This document shows, piece after piece, positions 1-9,155 of a DNA stretch of 64,000 bases (the first letter of the stretch is position 1; each line of letters opens with the position of its first letter). The DNA comes from Photobacterium aquae (lineage in GTDB: Bacteria > Pseudomonadota > Gammaproteobacteria > Enterobacterales > Vibrionaceae), in NCBI RefSeq assembly GCF_001029445.1, contig NZ_LDOT01000009.1, positions 60,758 through 124,757 of the forward strand, in the 5' to 3' direction. Below the pieces are notes generated by a model that was not told where the DNA came from, made no database searches, and saw nothing but the letters and a program-made list of their open reading frames with translations. The translations under genes were made by a program, and so were the position numbers.

Positions 1-2
1 AA

Positions 3-197
3 CCCGCCTCTGACGTAGCGCCGGCAAAAAACAACCTGTCACCAATGCAGCAGGCCAAGCATGATGCCGCCCAGCACAGCGATGTGGACATGGACAAAGT
101 CGCCGCGGCCAAAGCCCTACTACGCAGCCGTGACAACAGCGTCAACCTCGACAGCCTGGCTGACAAAATGCTCGACTTCTACCAAGGCGATGCGTAA
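3..197 (+). CDS. flgM: Anti-sigma-28 factor FlgM, C-terminal part (cut by window edge)
   Basis: The reading frame runs open from the first bases and ends in TAA at 195-197; 64 codons are visible. The tail has the FlgM pattern: a DMDKVAAAKALLRS helix followed by LDSLADKMLDFYQGD. In the family this C-terminal half binds sigma-28 and holds late flagellar genes off until FlgM is exported through the finished hook-basal body. The stop overlaps the next start (TAATG), so it is translationally coupled to flgN, as in other flgMN pairs. The start codon is outside the window. Assignment to the lateral rather than polar flagellar set is inferred from the neighbouring lafK. Confidence 0.8.
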   Translation, partial: PASDVAPAKNNLSPMQQAKHDAAQHSDVDMDKVAAAKALLRSRDNSVNLDSLADKMLDFYQGDA

Positions 198-631
198 TGA
201 GCAACCATAGTGCAGCCATCAAACAGCTGCTGACGGAGCTTTCTCGCGATGTGAAGGGCTACCAGCAACTGTCTGCCAAGCTCAAGCAACAGCATCAACT
301 GCTGGCCAACCGGGACAGTCGTACCTTGCCTGCGCTCAATGACGAGCTAAACGCTCTGATGGGGGATCTATATCGCCATGCCCAGCAAAGGACACAGGTT
401 CTGGAAAAAATGGGGCTGAGCCCAGATGATAGCGGGATGCAGCGCCTGTTCAAAGCCCTGCCTGCCACCCTCGGTCAACAGGGGCAACAGTTGTGGCAAC
501 AGCTATTTCAGCTGACCCAAGAGTGCCAAGAGCTCAACAACCAGAACGGTCGCCTGCTGGCACGCCACAAACAGATGATCGACAAACTGCTCAAACCCGA
601 GCAGCAGTACTGCTACGGGCCGGGGATCTAA
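197..631 (+). CDS. flgN: Flagellar export chaperone FlgN (lateral)
   Basis: A 144-residue, Gln- and Leu-rich, predicted all-helical protein, the size and composition expected for FlgN. FlgN is the cytoplasmic chaperone for the hook-filament junction proteins FlgK and FlgL and delivers them to the type III export gate. Primary sequence conservation in the family is poor, so position is the main evidence: the ATG overlaps the flgM stop. The C-terminal LLARHKQMIDKLL helix is where substrate binding lies in homologues. It converges with fliJ, leaving a 55-bp gap without a clear terminator. Confidence 0.75.
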   Translation: MSNHSAAIKQLLTELSRDVKGYQQLSAKLKQQHQLLANRDSRTLPALNDELNALMGDLYRHAQQRTQVLEKMGLSPDDSGMQRLFKALPATLGQQGQQLWQQLFQLTQECQELNNQNGRLLARHKQMIDKLLKPEQQYCYGPGI

Positions 632-686
632 CGGCCCGCTTATCCACGACACCACAAACCGTTCGCAATAGACCGCTCATGGATCG

Positions 687-1115
687 CTAGCGGCGGCGCA
701 TAAAGCGCTGCATAGCCAGCTCATCCAACATTTTCTGCTCCTGCTTGTCACGACGGGACTGCAATGCCGACTCCCGCTTGGTGATCAGACTTTCACCCAT
801 CTTGACCTGACGGTGCTGGTTGACAAGCCGAGTACTGACACTGCGCATCTCCACTTCCGTCAACGCCATTTCCTGACGTTGAAGCTTCACCAAGTTATCG
901 ACCTGATGGCGGAAACGCCCGATCCCCTTGAGCAACAATGCCGAGGTCTCCACGCCATGACCCAAGGAGTACTGCCCCGGCAGACTCTCAAGCAATTCAA
1001 GGCGTTGCTGGTGAGCGTTGTATTGCTGCTGCAACTGGCCCTGATTCTGCTTGAGCTCGTCGAACTTGCCTTCCTGCTGACGCTGCCAGGTTTGAAGTAC
1101 CGCTAACCGGCGCAT
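687..1115 (-). CDS. fliJ: Flagellar export protein FliJ (lateral)
   Basis: 142 residues, strongly charged and Gln-rich, predicted as one long antiparallel coiled coil. That is the FliJ fold, which resembles the gamma stalk of F1-ATPase. FliJ sits in the centre of the FliI hexamer and links it to FlhA, helping to use the proton gradient for export. It is the last gene of the minus-strand motY-lafK-fliEFGHIJ run, and its start abuts the fliI stop at 1115. Weak sequence conservation makes context as important as sequence here. Confidence 0.8.
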   Translation of the reverse strand: MRRLAVLQTWQRQQEGKFDELKQNQGQLQQQYNAHQQRLELLESLPGQYSLGHGVETSALLLKGIGRFRHQVDNLVKLQRQEMALTEVEMRSVSTRLVNQHRQVKMGESLITKRESALQSRRDKQEQKMLDELAMQRFMRRR

Positions 1116-2458
1116 CAGAACTGTCCTCCAGACAACTGCAACAACTGCATTTGACTATCTTCCAGCGTCACCTTCTCGTTCATCTTCTGTTGCAGGAACT
1201 GACAAATCATCGGATAACTCTGAACGGCCAAATCCAATTGGTGATCCTGCCCCGGATGGTAACCACCGAGCGAAATCAAATCCTGAACCTGACGGTAACG
1301 GCTGTAAAGCTGCTTGACCCGCTGTGCCTGAGACAGCTGCTCAGGGCTCACCACCTGCGGCATTGCACGGCTGATCGACTGCTCGATATCTATCGCCGGG
1401 TAGTGCCCCTGCTCGGCAAGCTCTCGGTTCAGAACGATATGGCCGTCGAGGATAGCTCGTGCGGCATCGGCAATCGGATCTTGCTGATCATCACCTTCTG
1501 ACAGAACGGTATAAAAAGCCGTGATCGACCCCCGCTCGGTCGCACCATTACCGGCCCGCTCCACCAACTGCGGCAGCAAGCTGAACACCGAAGGCGGATA
1601 GCCCTTGGTTGCCGGCGGCTCGCCGACGGCCAACGCGATCTCACGCTGGGCCTGCGCATAGCGGGTCAGCGAATCCATCAAAAGCAGCACGTCATGACCC
1701 TGATCGCGGAAATACTCGGCGATCCGGTGACACAGTACCGATGCGCGTAAACGCATCAATGGCGGATCATCGGCCGGGGAGGCAATGACCACGGCATGCT
1801 TCATGCCATCTTCGCCCAATGAGTGCTCGATGAACTCTCGAACCTCACGACCACGCTCGCCAATCAGCCCCACCACGGTAATTTCAGCCGTCGTGTTGCG
1901 GGTCATCATGCCCAGAAGGACACTCTTACCCACACCCGAACCGGCAAACAGGCCCATACGCTGGCCCTTGCCAACACTGAGCATGCCGTTGATGGCACGG
2001 ACACCAACATCAAGCTGACGTGAAATCGGCAGACGCTTGAGCGGGTTGATAGACTCGCCCTGCAAGTTGATCCGGTGCTCTTGGGTAAAAGCACCTTTTT
2101 CGTCCAGCGGCTCGCCAAGGCCATTGAATACCCGGCCCAGCATACCGTAGCCGACGCTGATCTTGCTGTCGCCATGCAGCGGCAGCACGCGGCTGCCCGG
2201 GCGCAACCCCGTCGCATGTCGAATAGGCATCAGTACCGAGGCGTTGCGGTCAAAACCCACCACCTCAGCTTCGATATAGTCGCCCTGATCCGTTTCCACC
2301 ATGCAACGCTGCCCGGTGGACAGGCGGCATCCCACCGCCTCCATCGTCAGACCAGCCATCCTCACCAGACGCCCGTAGGTGCGGGCCACCGGCACATCTG
2401 GCACCCGATCCATGGCCATACTCAGTTTGGTGGCAAGTTCTTCGGATAAATTACGCAT
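1115..2458 (-). CDS. fliI: Flagellum-specific ATPase FliI (lateral)
   Basis: 447 residues, the normal FliI length. A P-loop (GSGVGKS, about residues 173-179), a Walker B region ending LLLMDSLTRYAQ and the GERGREVREF segment mark it as the rotary-type export ATPase, a paralogue of the F1 beta subunit. FliI hexamers work with FliH and FliJ below the export gate to unfold and feed flagellar substrates. The start overlaps the end of fliH by 8 bases, so the two are probably coupled. A polar paralogue is expected elsewhere in the genome. Confidence 0.95.
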   Translation of the reverse strand: MRNLSEELATKLSMAMDRVPDVPVARTYGRLVRMAGLTMEAVGCRLSTGQRCMVETDQGDYIEAEVVGFDRNASVLMPIRHATGLRPGSRVLPLHGDSKISVGYGMLGRVFNGLGEPLDEKGAFTQEHRINLQGESINPLKRLPISRQLDVGVRAINGMLSVGKGQRMGLFAGSGVGKSVLLGMMTRNTTAEITVVGLIGERGREVREFIEHSLGEDGMKHAVVIASPADDPPLMRLRASVLCHRIAEYFRDQGHDVLLLMDSLTRYAQAQREIALAVGEPPATKGYPPSVFSLLPQLVERAGNGATERGSITAFYTVLSEGDDQQDPIADAARAILDGHIVLNRELAEQGHYPAIDIEQSISRAMPQVVSPEQLSQAQRVKQLYSRYRQVQDLISLGGYHPGQDHQLDLAVQSYPMICQFLQQKMNEKVTLEDSQMQLLQLSGGQF

Positions 2459-3155
2459 CAGCTAACAAAGTATCCTTTACCACATCCATACACGCCGCCA
2501 ATCGCTCTTCGCTGTCAGCCAATGCTTCAGAGTCACTGGTCACGACACGGCAACTACCGATAGCCAGGGTATCATCGGCAATCAGGTTCCACGCCGCCAC
2601 CTGCTCAGGTACCAACTCGGTCAGACGCTGACTGTCCTGCGGATTCAAATAGACCTTGAGATCCGGCTTGTGATCGGGCAACTGAGCGAGGGTTTCCTCA
2701 ATCAGATTCACCAGCTGGCTCGGCTGCAATGCCAATTCGGCACGAATTACCTGACGCGCGACTTTCATCACCAAATCACACAGCATTTCGCTCTGCTGCT
2801 GAACATGCTGATGGAAGGCCAGCTGGATCTGCTCCATAAGCTGGTTGGTCGACTGCACCACGCCTGCCACTTGCTGGCTGGCTTGCTGCATACCTTCCTG
2901 CCGGCCTTGCTGGCGGCCCTGCTCGAGCCCCTGAACCTGACCGGACTGAAGCCCTTGGTTCATGCCGTCCTGATAACCTTGCTCATGGCCTTTTTGCAGG
3001 CCATCTTGGAAACCGTTATTGAATTCGTCCTGGTAGGAACCACCCTCATCACCAAACAGGTCATCGTCAGGCGCATCAACCAACGGCGGGTAGTGGTAGT
3101 TGCGAAAACCACCCAATCCCGGAGTAATTACCGTCACGGACTGATCTTTTCTCAT
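2451..3155 (-). CDS. fliH: Flagellar assembly protein FliH (lateral)
   Basis: 234 residues. An acidic N-terminal part is followed by a run of ten perfect Gly-x-x-x units (about residues 48-88), the glycine-repeat helix typical of FliH. A C-terminal domain (residues 110-234) resembles the E/delta stator of V- and F-type ATPases. FliH dimers bind FliI, restrain its ATPase activity and tether it to the C-ring protein FliN. The start abuts the fliG stop (3155) and the end overlaps fliI. Confidence 0.9.
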   Translation of the reverse strand: MRKDQSVTVITPGLGGFRNYHYPPLVDAPDDDLFGDEGGSYQDEFNNGFQDGLQKGHEQGYQDGMNQGLQSGQVQGLEQGRQQGRQEGMQQASQQVAGVVQSTNQLMEQIQLAFHQHVQQQSEMLCDLVMKVARQVIRAELALQPSQLVNLIEETLAQLPDHKPDLKVYLNPQDSQRLTELVPEQVAAWNLIADDTLAIGSCRVVTSDSEALADSEERLAACMDVVKDTLLADA

Positions 3156-4162
3156 TATTCCACCACCGGTTCACTGAACAGCTGCAGCTCGACCTCACCC
3201 TGCTCGGCAAGCTGGCGCAGCAACTGCACCAACTGATCTCGGGCTTCCTCGACGGCGCTGATACGTACTCGTCCCTTACCTTCAATGGCCTCGCGCAAGT
3301 ATTGCGCGGCACGTTTAGGCATAGTGGCAAAGATACGGTCAAGCAGCTCGGCATCTGCCCCCTTGAGCGCAGTCGCCAGCATGTCCTGATCGGCTTCGGT
3401 CACCAGACGGTCCAAGGTCTCTTCGCTCTGGCGAAGCAGCAGGCTAAAGTTGTACATCTTGGCCTCTAGCTTGCTCACCAACTCTGGGTCCAGCGTACGC
3501 AAACCGTTAAGCACGGCCTCGCTACGGCGGCCCTCAAGACGGTTGATGATTTCGGTCGCCTTCTGGGTACCGTCGATCATGGTACTGTTCTGTTGGCCGA
3601 CCTGAGCAAGGAACTTCTCGAGAAGCACCTGCACCTCATAAATCATATCCGGGTGAATCTCGTTGAGGTTCGCCAGTCGGTACAGCAAATCATCGAGCCC
3701 TTCGGATGGCAGCAAGCCCAACAGCTTGGTCGCCACTTCAGGATCCAGATAGGCCAAAAACACGGCCTGCATCTGCGGGTGCTCACCGGCGATCAGTTCT
3801 GCCAGCTTGTTCGGCTCCAGCCACTGCAGACGCTGCAAGTTATGCTTGAGCGAATCACCATAGATCGAGTCCAGCAACGGCTGGGACAATGACTGCCCCA
3901 GCGCCTTGTTCAGGGTGCGCTCCAGATAATTGCGCGATGCCCCGGAGATCCCCGATTCAGTCCGAAAATCCTCAAAGAAACGGCGGAATACCGCTTCTGC
4001 CTGATCTTTCTTGACCGCCGGGATCCCCGCCATTGCAATTGACAACTGGCGTACCTGCTCGCGCTCCAGCTGCTGCAGCACATTCGCTGCAGCATCTTCG
4101 CCCATGCTAAGCAGCAAAATAGCTGCCTGTTCAATGTCCGATTTAATCTCAGTTGTCTGCAT
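3155..4162 (-). CDS. fliG: Flagellar motor switch protein FliG (lateral)
   Basis: 335 residues, typical FliG length. The protein shows the three-part layout of FliG: an N-terminal FliF-binding part, a middle domain with the EHPQ motif (GEHPQMQAVFLAYL) and a C-terminal torque domain with charged residues (LDRLVTEADQDML). FliG is the rotor subunit that contacts the stator. The start lies 14 bases inside the end of fliF, an overlap often seen between these genes. Confidence 0.95.
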   Translation of the reverse strand: MQTTEIKSDIEQAAILLLSMGEDAAANVLQQLEREQVRQLSIAMAGIPAVKKDQAEAVFRRFFEDFRTESGISGASRNYLERTLNKALGQSLSQPLLDSIYGDSLKHNLQRLQWLEPNKLAELIAGEHPQMQAVFLAYLDPEVATKLLGLLPSEGLDDLLYRLANLNEIHPDMIYEVQVLLEKFLAQVGQQNSTMIDGTQKATEIINRLEGRRSEAVLNGLRTLDPELVSKLEAKMYNFSLLLRQSEETLDRLVTEADQDMLATALKGADAELLDRIFATMPKRAAQYLREAIEGKGRVRISAVEEARDQLVQLLRQLAEQGEVELQLFSEPVVE

Positions 4163-5882
4163 CTTTCGGTGTGATCCATTGTTTTACAACATGCGCAACG
4201 CGCTCGGGTTCTTTCTCTGACAGCATCTGCAAGTAAGAAGACTGTACTTCCAAGCCAGTCTCAGGACTTGGCAGATCCGCCAAAATGCTCTCTCGTTCCA
4301 CCACCGGGCTCATGGAAATCGTTCCAGCTTCCACGGCTTTCGCAACCACCTCTTCGGCGCTGATCTTGGCCTTGCTCTTACCTTCGCCGTCGGTTTCGCT
4401 TTCCAGCGCATCGGCATCATTACCGTCCTTGGCGGCCGGCAGCGTCTTGCTGTTGGCTGCTTTGGCCAGTGGCTGCGCTTCAGTGTTGTTGCCCTTTAGC
4501 AGGCGCATCAACGGACGGACTACGACCAGCAGGATCACCAGTGCCACGATCGCCGATAGCAGATAACGCAGGTACTCTAGCCAAATTGGCTGCAGCCACC
4601 ATTCCGGATTGGCATCAATCGCGGCATTGTCCGCTTTGCTGAACGGGAACACGTTAATGCTGATGCTGTCACCACGATCAGCCGTCAGGCCCAGCGCATT
4701 ACCCAACATCACCTTGATATCGTCAAGCTGCTGCGGCGTGTAGCTGTCAGCCTTGCCGTTAATCACCACCGATACACTCAGTCGCTCCATCGCACCTTGC
4801 TGGTACTTAACATGCTTGAGAGTACGATCGACCAAATAATCACGCGATGACTCACCGCGCTCGTTTTGCATATTCGGATCTTTTTCCTCGTCCTCTTCCG
4901 GCGGACGGTTACTCAATGCCCCAGGAACACCTTTGGCATCTTTACCCACTTTGCGGTCATAAGACGAGAACTCAGAGCGCACTACGCCTTCTGGGGCATA
5001 GCTTTCTACTGTCGATTCAGTACGGTCAAAGTTAATTTCAGCCGCGACTTCTACTCGGAAATTATCCAGACCCACCATCGGCTGCAGCATCTTAGCGGCA
5101 CGATCAATGTAGGTTTGCTCAAGGTTGTCACGGTATTTCAGATAAGCGGCATTGGCCTGTCCACCGTGTCCCTGCCCTTCCTGCGACGACAGCAAGTTAC
5201 CATGCTGGTCAATCACATTGACGCGATCCGGCGGCAGGTCAGTCACGCTGCCTGAAACCAAGTTGACGATCGCAGCCACCTGATGCGGTTCCAAATGCTT
5301 GCCCGGCAACAGAGAAATCACCACCGATGCTGATGCCTGCTCTTTATCGCGGCGAACAAACAACGTCTGCTTGGGAATAGCAAGATGCACCCGGACATTA
5401 CCCACTGCATCAATCGCCATAATGCTGCGGGCCAACTCGCCTTCCAGACCGTGGCGGTAACGGGCATTTTCGATAAACTGACTGGTGCCTAGGCTGGCAT
5501 CCAGCGCCAGAATTTCAAGACCAGTCGGCAACTGGGCCTTTACCCCAGCAGCTGCCAACGCCATACGCGCCTTGCCAACCGAACTGCGCTCGACCATCAC
5601 CTGGCCCTGCTGCGGTTCGATGTAATAATCCATGCCGTTTTCTTCAAGCACGGCTATAACCTGTGCCCGGTCAAACTGCTCATGCTCGCCATACAATGGC
5701 CGGTACTGGCTGTTACTCTGCCACAGGGCGATCACGACAACCGCGGTTACAATCGCGGCAACCAATACCAATACCATCAGGTTACGCAAGGCCGGAGAGC
5801 GCGCGGCCATCCCCGTGTTGCCCATGCCTGTGCTACCCATGCTGGCCAATTTACCTAGCCGCTGCTTAATCATTTCTGCCAC
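4149..5882 (-). CDS. fliF: Flagellar MS-ring protein FliF (lateral)
   Basis: 577 residues with two membrane spans (about residues 32-55 and 436-458) flanking a large periplasmic part that contains the YscJ/FliF ring-building domains. FliF forms the MS ring, the base on which the export gate, rod and rotor are built. The C-terminal cytoplasmic tail (GLEVQSSYLQMLSEKEPERVAHVVKQW region) is the FliG-binding peptide. It lies between fliE and fliG in the minus-strand operon, with an 11-base gap from fliE. Confidence 0.95.
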   Translation of the reverse strand: MAEMIKQRLGKLASMGSTGMGNTGMAARSPALRNLMVLVLVAAIVTAVVVIALWQSNSQYRPLYGEHEQFDRAQVIAVLEENGMDYYIEPQQGQVMVERSSVGKARMALAAAGVKAQLPTGLEILALDASLGTSQFIENARYRHGLEGELARSIMAIDAVGNVRVHLAIPKQTLFVRRDKEQASASVVISLLPGKHLEPHQVAAIVNLVSGSVTDLPPDRVNVIDQHGNLLSSQEGQGHGGQANAAYLKYRDNLEQTYIDRAAKMLQPMVGLDNFRVEVAAEINFDRTESTVESYAPEGVVRSEFSSYDRKVGKDAKGVPGALSNRPPEEDEEKDPNMQNERGESSRDYLVDRTLKHVKYQQGAMERLSVSVVINGKADSYTPQQLDDIKVMLGNALGLTADRGDSISINVFPFSKADNAAIDANPEWWLQPIWLEYLRYLLSAIVALVILLVVVRPLMRLLKGNNTEAQPLAKAANSKTLPAAKDGNDADALESETDGEGKSKAKISAEEVVAKAVEAGTISMSPVVERESILADLPSPETGLEVQSSYLQMLSEKEPERVAHVVKQWITPKDADN

Positions 5883-5893
5883 CGAACAGCCCC

Positions 5894-6238
5894 TTAAACC
5901 GGCATTCGCATAACGTCGTCATAAGCTGTCAGCAGCTTATTACGCACTTGTACCATTGCAGAAAAAGACAGGCTTGCTGTCTGACTGGCAACCATCGCAC
6001 CGACAAGATCATCGCTCTGTCCCAGATCAACCGCAGTCATCTTGGCAGAAGCCTGCTGGCCCTTCTGATCCACATCCTTAACCATATCAGTAATGATCTT
6101 GCCAAAATCGACCTGCTTATCCGCACCGGCAGATAAAGGGTTAGCCGCAATCTGCAGCGGTTCTGCAAACTGAATCTGTGCCTGGATTTCGCTCATCTGG
6201 CTCAGCGGTAGCTGCATGTTCATGATTTTGTCTTGCAT
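5894..6238 (-). CDS. fliE: Flagellar hook-basal body protein FliE (lateral)
   Basis: 114 residues. The C-terminal half has the conserved FliE core: VDFGKIITDMVKDVDQKG, then ASQTASLSFSAMVQVRNKLLTAYDDVMRMPV. FliE is the first exported rod-adaptor protein and joins the MS ring to the proximal rod. The start is uncertain: ATG at 6238 is used here, but in-frame ATGs lie at codons 6, 8 and 15, and no strong ribosome binding site decides between them. It follows lafK by 27 bases. Confidence 0.9.
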   Translation of the reverse strand: MQDKIMNMQLPLSQMSEIQAQIQFAEPLQIAANPLSAGADKQVDFGKIITDMVKDVDQKGQQASAKMTAVDLGQSDDLVGAMVASQTASLSFSAMVQVRNKLLTAYDDVMRMPV

Positions 6239-6265
6239 TATTCGGTCTCAGTTCTCAATGTGGGC

Positions 6266-7657
6266 TTAGTTGATCAGGGTTTGCTCGGCCGTACCGTCGG
6301 TACCTGCCAGCAATTTTTCTATATCCACCCCCTGCTCGCGCATGGTTTGGATCTTGTAGCGAAGCGCACGAGTGGTCACGCCCAACTCCTGCGCCGTTTT
6401 GTTTCTATGGCCATTAAACCGCTTCAAAGTCGCGATGATCGTCTCAAACTCGGCCTGCTTGCGGCTTTGCTGCAAGTTCAGGGGTTGCGTCTCTTCATCG
6501 ACATTGCCCAGCACGGCCATCGGCTGAGATGCCGTAGCCATCATGGCTGGCAGCATCAGCTCTTCCTCACGAATCAAACAGCCCCGGCTCATCACCAGGG
6601 CGCGTTGTACTACGTTATCTAGCTCGCGGACGTTTCCGGGCCATGGGTATTCACGCAATCGCTGCTTGGCAGCCTCGGTGAACATGCTCGTCCCCTGAGG
6701 CTGATGGCACTTCAGCAAGTGCTTGGCCAGCGGCACAATATCTTCAGGGCGCTCACGCAGCGGCGGGCAGGTCAGTGGAAAAACATTGAGACGGTAATAC
6801 AGATCCGTTCTAAAACGTCCCTCCGCTACCGCGCTTTCCAAGTTTTGGTTGGTCGCTGCCAGCACCCGAATATTGAGTTTGATCTTCTGGTGGCTGCCCA
6901 GACGCTCCACTTCACGCTCTTGCAATACCCGCAGCAGCTTAGTCTGCAGCGTCATCGGCAACTCGCCGATCTCGTCGAGGAACAAAGTACCGTTATTGGC
7001 CATTTCCAGCTTGCCGGCATTGGCACTCACTGCGCCGGTAAATGCCCCCTTGCTGTGACCGAACAAAATCGATTCGATCATCGTTTCGGGAATAGCCGCA
7101 CAGTTTATTGCAACAAACGGGCCATTTTCGCGAGCTGAAGAACGATGAATGAACTGGGCAAGTACCTCTTTGCCGGTGCCGCTCTCGCCGTTAATCAACA
7201 CAGAGGCATCGGTCTGAGCGACCCGTTGGGCTAACTGGAACAACTGACGACTCTGCTCTGACTCCGCAACCACTTGAGATGATTGCGTTTTCATGACGGC
7301 CATACGTTGCAAAAGCTGATTCAAGTGATGGGCTTCAAACGGCAACAGCAGGTAATCCATCGCACCTTTTTTCAGGGCGCGAGTCACCTGCGCCGCCTGA
7401 TGAACTTCCGACAGAACAACGACAGCACTGCGGCAATCCTGCCAATGCAGCTGCTGGATAATTTCAGCAGCTTCGACACCCTCGCCGAAAATTGCCGGGA
7501 TCAGCACCATATCCCATTGCTGCTCGGCAACCTTTGCCAAACACTCAGGTAGGCTAGTCACCCACTCAATGTTCAAATCTGCTGCAATCGATGACGCCAA
7601 CACCTGCTCCAACGCCTCATGGCGAGGATGGAACAGCAGAATGCTCTTTTGCCACAT
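6266..7657 (-). CDS. lafK: Sigma-54-dependent lateral flagellar activator LafK
   Basis: 463 residues in three parts. An N-terminal receiver-like domain (1-120) has proline where the phospho-acceptor aspartate normally lies (MVLIPAIFG). The AAA+ domain has a P-loop GESGTGKE at about 158, an intact GAFTGA sigma-54 contact loop and LFLDEIGELP. A C-terminal Fis-type helix-turn-helix is near 420-450. This is the FlrA/FleQ/LafK group. In Vibrio parahaemolyticus LafK switches on the lateral flagellar operons with RpoN. The motY-lafK-fliEFGHIJ order matches that organism's lateral locus, which is the main reason for calling the whole cluster lateral. Confidence 0.85.
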   Translation of the reverse strand: MWQKSILLFHPRHEALEQVLASSIAADLNIEWVTSLPECLAKVAEQQWDMVLIPAIFGEGVEAAEIIQQLHWQDCRSAVVVLSEVHQAAQVTRALKKGAMDYLLLPFEAHHLNQLLQRMAVMKTQSSQVVAESEQSRQLFQLAQRVAQTDASVLINGESGTGKEVLAQFIHRSSARENGPFVAINCAAIPETMIESILFGHSKGAFTGAVSANAGKLEMANNGTLFLDEIGELPMTLQTKLLRVLQEREVERLGSHQKIKLNIRVLAATNQNLESAVAEGRFRTDLYYRLNVFPLTCPPLRERPEDIVPLAKHLLKCHQPQGTSMFTEAAKQRLREYPWPGNVRELDNVVQRALVMSRGCLIREEELMLPAMMATASQPMAVLGNVDEETQPLNLQQSRKQAEFETIIATLKRFNGHRNKTAQELGVTTRALRYKIQTMREQGVDIEKLLAGTDGTAEQTLIN

Positions 7658-7668
7658 AGCTTGTGCCC

Positions 7669-8520
7669 CTACTGTTGTACGACCCGGACTCTAATCCGCC
7701 CCTTGTCTGCTGGCTGACCCTTCTCCTTAGGGTAGCGTCCACCATGGACCCGGACGCTGATCAACTTCGGCGAAACGCCTCTCTCGATCAGTAATGATGC
7801 CAGTTCATCCGCAATCTCTTTTGACTGACGCAACTTGATACTGTTGCGAGCGTTACTGTTCATGTAACCGTCAACCAATACCTTTTTGATGTTGCCTTTG
7901 GCTTCGATATAACGGGCAATGCCGTCCAATCGCATCAGGTCAAGCTCTGACAACTTGGTAGAATAAGGGGACAGGAAGAAGGTATTGTCCCTGACTTGGC
8001 TAAAGCCCATCGGCAACAAACGGTTCTGGCAAGCAAGAAACTCATCTGATGCACGGGTAAAGCGCACATTGCTGACCTCGATATTGGCCGCACCGCTAGC
8101 GACACTGATCGCCACATTGAGCCAATGACCCTGCATTAACTGCTCAAACATCGGGGCAGCATTATTAATCACCATTTTGCTGGTAATCCCGGAAACAATT
8201 GCCGATCCCACCCCTTCGAGCTCGAAGGGGGCGAAGTTTTCCCAAGCCGGCGGCATCACATGCAATGCAATGAAATACGTATCTTGCTTAACGCGATTAC
8301 TGCTAAGTTGGAAAGACAACGGTTTGCCAGCTTGCAAATTAAATGACAGAGTACCAAAGCCCTGAACAGGCTGGCTCAACGTACATTCAGTTGCGCTACC
8401 GGTAAATGTCCATGTACTGTCTTCTAGGCTATTGTGCCATTTAACCAACGTTGCTTGAGACGCAACTGAATATAGCAATAGAAAACATGCCAGTACCGCC
8501 TGGATATACATCAACCACAC
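7669..8520 (-). CDS. motY: Flagellar stator-associated protein MotY (lateral, T-ring type)
   Basis: 283 residues. An N-terminal signal peptide (hydrophobic AVLACFLLLYSVASQA) is followed by a MotY N-terminal domain. An OmpA-like peptidoglycan-binding domain (about 180-283) contains VDGYMNSNARNSIKLRQSKE and the conserved RVHGGRYP region. MotY anchors or positions the stator around the basal body by binding peptidoglycan. The lateral version sits directly upstream of lafK here, with an 11-base gap. A TATAAT-like box at 8599-8604 (minus strand) is a possible promoter 79 bases upstream. Confidence 0.85.
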   Translation of the reverse strand: MWLMYIQAVLACFLLLYSVASQATLVKWHNSLEDSTWTFTGSATECTLSQPVQGFGTLSFNLQAGKPLSFQLSSNRVKQDTYFIALHVMPPAWENFAPFELEGVGSAIVSGITSKMVINNAAPMFEQLMQGHWLNVAISVASGAANIEVSNVRFTRASDEFLACQNRLLPMGFSQVRDNTFFLSPYSTKLSELDLMRLDGIARYIEAKGNIKKVLVDGYMNSNARNSIKLRQSKEIADELASLLIERGVSPKLISVRVHGGRYPKEKGQPADKGRIRVRVVQQ

Positions 8521-9155
8521 CCACTTACAAATATAAGTTAGCCACTAAAGAAATCGGGAAAAATACGTCATCGTCCAAGATAAATTTTTCACGCCGTTAT
8601 TATAAAAAACTTTAATGCATACACCTTCTAGGAAGCCATTCCATTATGGCATTCTTGAGGTGCATTTTGGCATGGTATTAATATAATAATATCCATACCA
8701 AAGAGAAATAGTGCACTATGAGAAAACACTATAGGTCAAGTGTCAACTGCCAATAAATCCTCAACGCGAATTTATTGACGCCATATTTTTGACGCGCTAG
8801 GGATAGGGCAATAATTACTCTTCGTGGAAAAAACACTAATAAGAGTGAAACTATTTTCATTACCACAATACCAGAGTAATATAATAAGGTAATTGGTTTT
8901 GGTGCCGCTAATTCCAATTAATAATATACTAAATTACATGGTTACTCGATAGTGGTTATTTTTTGACCGTATTGAGTATAAAAATTACAGCGATTTTAAT
9001 CTTGGGCAAAAGATCAATTTTTTTTGCCACATTAATTAGTAAATATCTCTGCTTTAATTATAATCACCCATCCGCGCCGTGACCTTGAATGTCTTTAGGA
9101 ATAAAGCCAGTCAGGTATTAAACCAAAAACCACTAGTAGAATAACTGTCACGATA
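8521..9155. promoter_or_regulatory. AT-rich divergent control region between motY and fliM
   Basis: 635 bases without a convincing gene, clearly more AT-rich than the genes on either side. It must carry the outward promoters for motY-lafK-fliE-J and for fliMNPQR-flhBA. An imperfect dyad at 8666-8702 (TTTGGCATGG-TATTA against TTTGGTATGGATATTA) is the only strong symmetry I see. I found no good match to the sigma-54 consensus with both GG and GC elements 10 bases apart. Family knowledge says lateral early genes may be read by a non-sigma-54 promoter that makes LafK. Confidence 0.5.

Noticed and set aside
8729..8917. 62-codon minus-strand frame in the motY-fliM gap
   Set aside because: No ribosome site, no recognisable sequence and AT-rich composition of a control region.
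8880..8920. Sigma-54-like GG...GC pair
   Set aside because: The spacing fits but the -12 element and flanks do not match the consensus.
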